Assembly (NCBI GenBank): GCA_029987395.1
Contig: DALTVX010000007.1
Location: forward strand, 1 to 14,295
Length of the DNA: 14,295 nucleotides
DNA from: Methanocorpusculum sp.
GTDB lineage: Archaea; Halobacteriota; Methanomicrobia; Methanomicrobiales; Methanocorpusculaceae
Direction: 5' to 3'
The position numbers and the translations under genes were made by a program. Below the pieces are notes generated by a model. That model did no database searches. It had not been told where the DNA came from and saw only the letters and a list, made by a program, of their open reading frames with translations. This document shows positions 13,957 to 14,295 of this stretch, piece after piece (the first letter of the stretch is position 1; each line of letters starts with the position of its first letter).

Positions 13957-14046
13957 TTATGTAAGTATATTGGCGTCTTTGAATATGAAACCAATCAGTT
14001 GATTGGACAGGCTCTTTCCTCCGACCTCCTTTGAAAGAATCTTCAT
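13957..14046 (-). CDS. Possible short ORF or gene remnant just upstream of mmp10
   Basis: A 29-codon frame starting MKILSKEVGG and ending KDANILT stops 2 nt before the mmp10 ATG. The same frame stays open upstream to a stop at 14095-14097 (45 sense codons in all) and reads plausibly as a helical, mixed-charge protein (REDIIRAADGMKILSKEVGG). No Shine-Dalgarno sequence precedes the ATG, and I recognise no family. It could be a leader peptide, the end of a decayed gene, or chance. The candidate mmp10 box A and the 16-bp inverted repeat both lie inside it, which argues against an ordinary gene. Confidence 0.2.
   Translation of the reverse strand: MKILSKEVGGKSLSNQLIGFIFKDANILT
13979..13988 (-). 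promoter_or_regulatory. Candidate box A of the mmp10 operon
   Basis: The minus strand reads TCATATTCAA, centred about 30 bp before the mmp10 ATG. Initiation about 25 nt downstream would be near 13959, giving an almost leaderless mRNA, consistent with the absence of a Shine-Dalgarno sequence. The match is moderate. Confidence 0.3.
13991..14006. promoter_or_regulatory. 16-bp inverted repeat upstream of mmp10, candidate operator
   Basis: CCAATCA-GT-TGATTGG has perfect 7-bp arms around a 2-bp centre. The centre is too short for a good RNA hairpin, so a dimeric DNA-binding protein is the more natural reading. It lies directly upstream of the candidate box A of mmp10, where the TFB recognition element would be, and could control that operon. 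Confidence 0.45.
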
Positions 14047-14223
14047 GCCATCTGCGGCTCGTATGATATCTTCCCTGTAGATGGTGTCGTGATTTTACCC
14101 TAGTTGTCAAACGTGTCGGCAAGTGTTTCTGAGCTCAGTTTAAGGAACAAAGGAAGATGCTGGCTTTGATTTGTGTATTTGCCAATTTGATACTTTTTAC
14201 GGAGGAAAGGAAGGAGAAGAGGT
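14047..14223. other. Intergenic region without a recognisable gene
   Basis: Together with 13955-14046 this forms the longest stretch of the window without a confident gene. Frames are broken by stops on both strands. It contains a perfect 10-bp palindrome CTGAGCTCAG (14129-14138) and becomes AT-rich and purine-biased on the plus strand after about 14140. I see no tRNA or structured RNA signature. Confidence 0.5.
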
Positions 14224-14295
14224 ATGGTTCAAAAAGAAGTGAGGCATACAAAATGTGTGGGGCGTCTCTCTATTTTGTGTAAAATAGTAAAATAC
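14224..14295 (+). CDS. Possible start of a plus-strand gene cut by the window edge
   Basis: An ATG at 14224 opens 24 codons to the end of the window (MVQKEVRHTKCVGRLSILCK). A purine-rich stretch with AGGAG and GAGG immediately precedes it (about 14209-14222) and could act as a Shine-Dalgarno sequence. The peptide resembles no family I recognise, and the final bases are AT-rich and of low complexity. This may be a chance frame. Confidence 0.2.
   Translation, partial: MVQKEVRHTKCVGRLSILCKIVKY

Noticed and set aside
13955..14122. N-terminal extension of Mmp10 from a TTG codon
   Set aside because: The extra 56 residues are basic, low in family similarity, and cross the palindrome and likely promoter; the ATG at 13954 gives the normal family length.
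14129..14138. Perfect palindrome CTGAGCTCAG in the right-hand intergenic region
   Set aside because: At 10 bp, with no clear promoter nearby and no second copy seen, it may be chance.

Overview
The window comes from a methanogenic euryarchaeon with roughly balanced GC, most likely of the order Methanomicrobiales; a Methanocorpusculum-like organism is my guess. Two genes are diagnostic: sn-glycerol-1-phosphate dehydrogenase (archaeal ether-lipid stereochemistry) and methanogenesis marker protein 10 (the B12-dependent radical SAM enzyme that methylates an arginine of methyl-coenzyme M reductase). Archaeal-type GINS, PriS and Elp3 and the archaeal families UPF0058, UPF0179 and DUF63 agree. I see no tRNA, rRNA, CRISPR array, insertion sequence or phage gene; the region reads as chromosomal backbone.

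Left part (1-3292, minus strand): a compact operon read right to left, UPF0058 protein - Elp3 - PriS - GINS subunit (cut by the window edge), with junctions of 11 nt, a 4-nt overlap and 0 nt. It joins replication initiation (primase, GINS) to a tRNA-wobble modification enzyme. A 254-nt divergent spacer follows, then a single plus-strand ADP-ribosylglycohydrolase gene (3547-4374).

Middle part (4405-8097): UPF0179 protein and egsA form a minus-strand pair, egsA first. Only 14 bp separates egsA from a divergent plus-strand DUF63 membrane protein, so each likely promoter lies inside the other gene. A sugar-phosphate nucleotidyltransferase with a left-handed beta-helix tail follows on plus.

Right part (8114-13954): an eight-repeat TPR protein (minus), a divergent coiled-coil protein with a RmuC-like PD-(D/E)XK C-terminus and tandem 46-residue repeats (plus), then a minus-strand operon Mmp10 - RNase III domain protein - parvulin - HEAT-repeat protein. 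The coiled-coil gene and the HEAT gene end head to head with no spacer; their stop codons together form TGATCA.

Right end (13955-14295): no clear gene. It holds a 16-bp inverted repeat close to the mmp10 promoter, a short unrecognised reading frame ending 2 nt before mmp10, and a weak plus-strand start with a purine-rich leader that runs off the edge.

Several promoter-proximal genes (egsA, DUF63, TPR, coiled coil, mmp10) lack a Shine-Dalgarno sequence and have a box A-like element about 25-30 bp before the ATG, suggesting leaderless mRNAs. Clear Shine-Dalgarno sequences precede the GINS, UPF0179, RNase III and UPF0058 genes.
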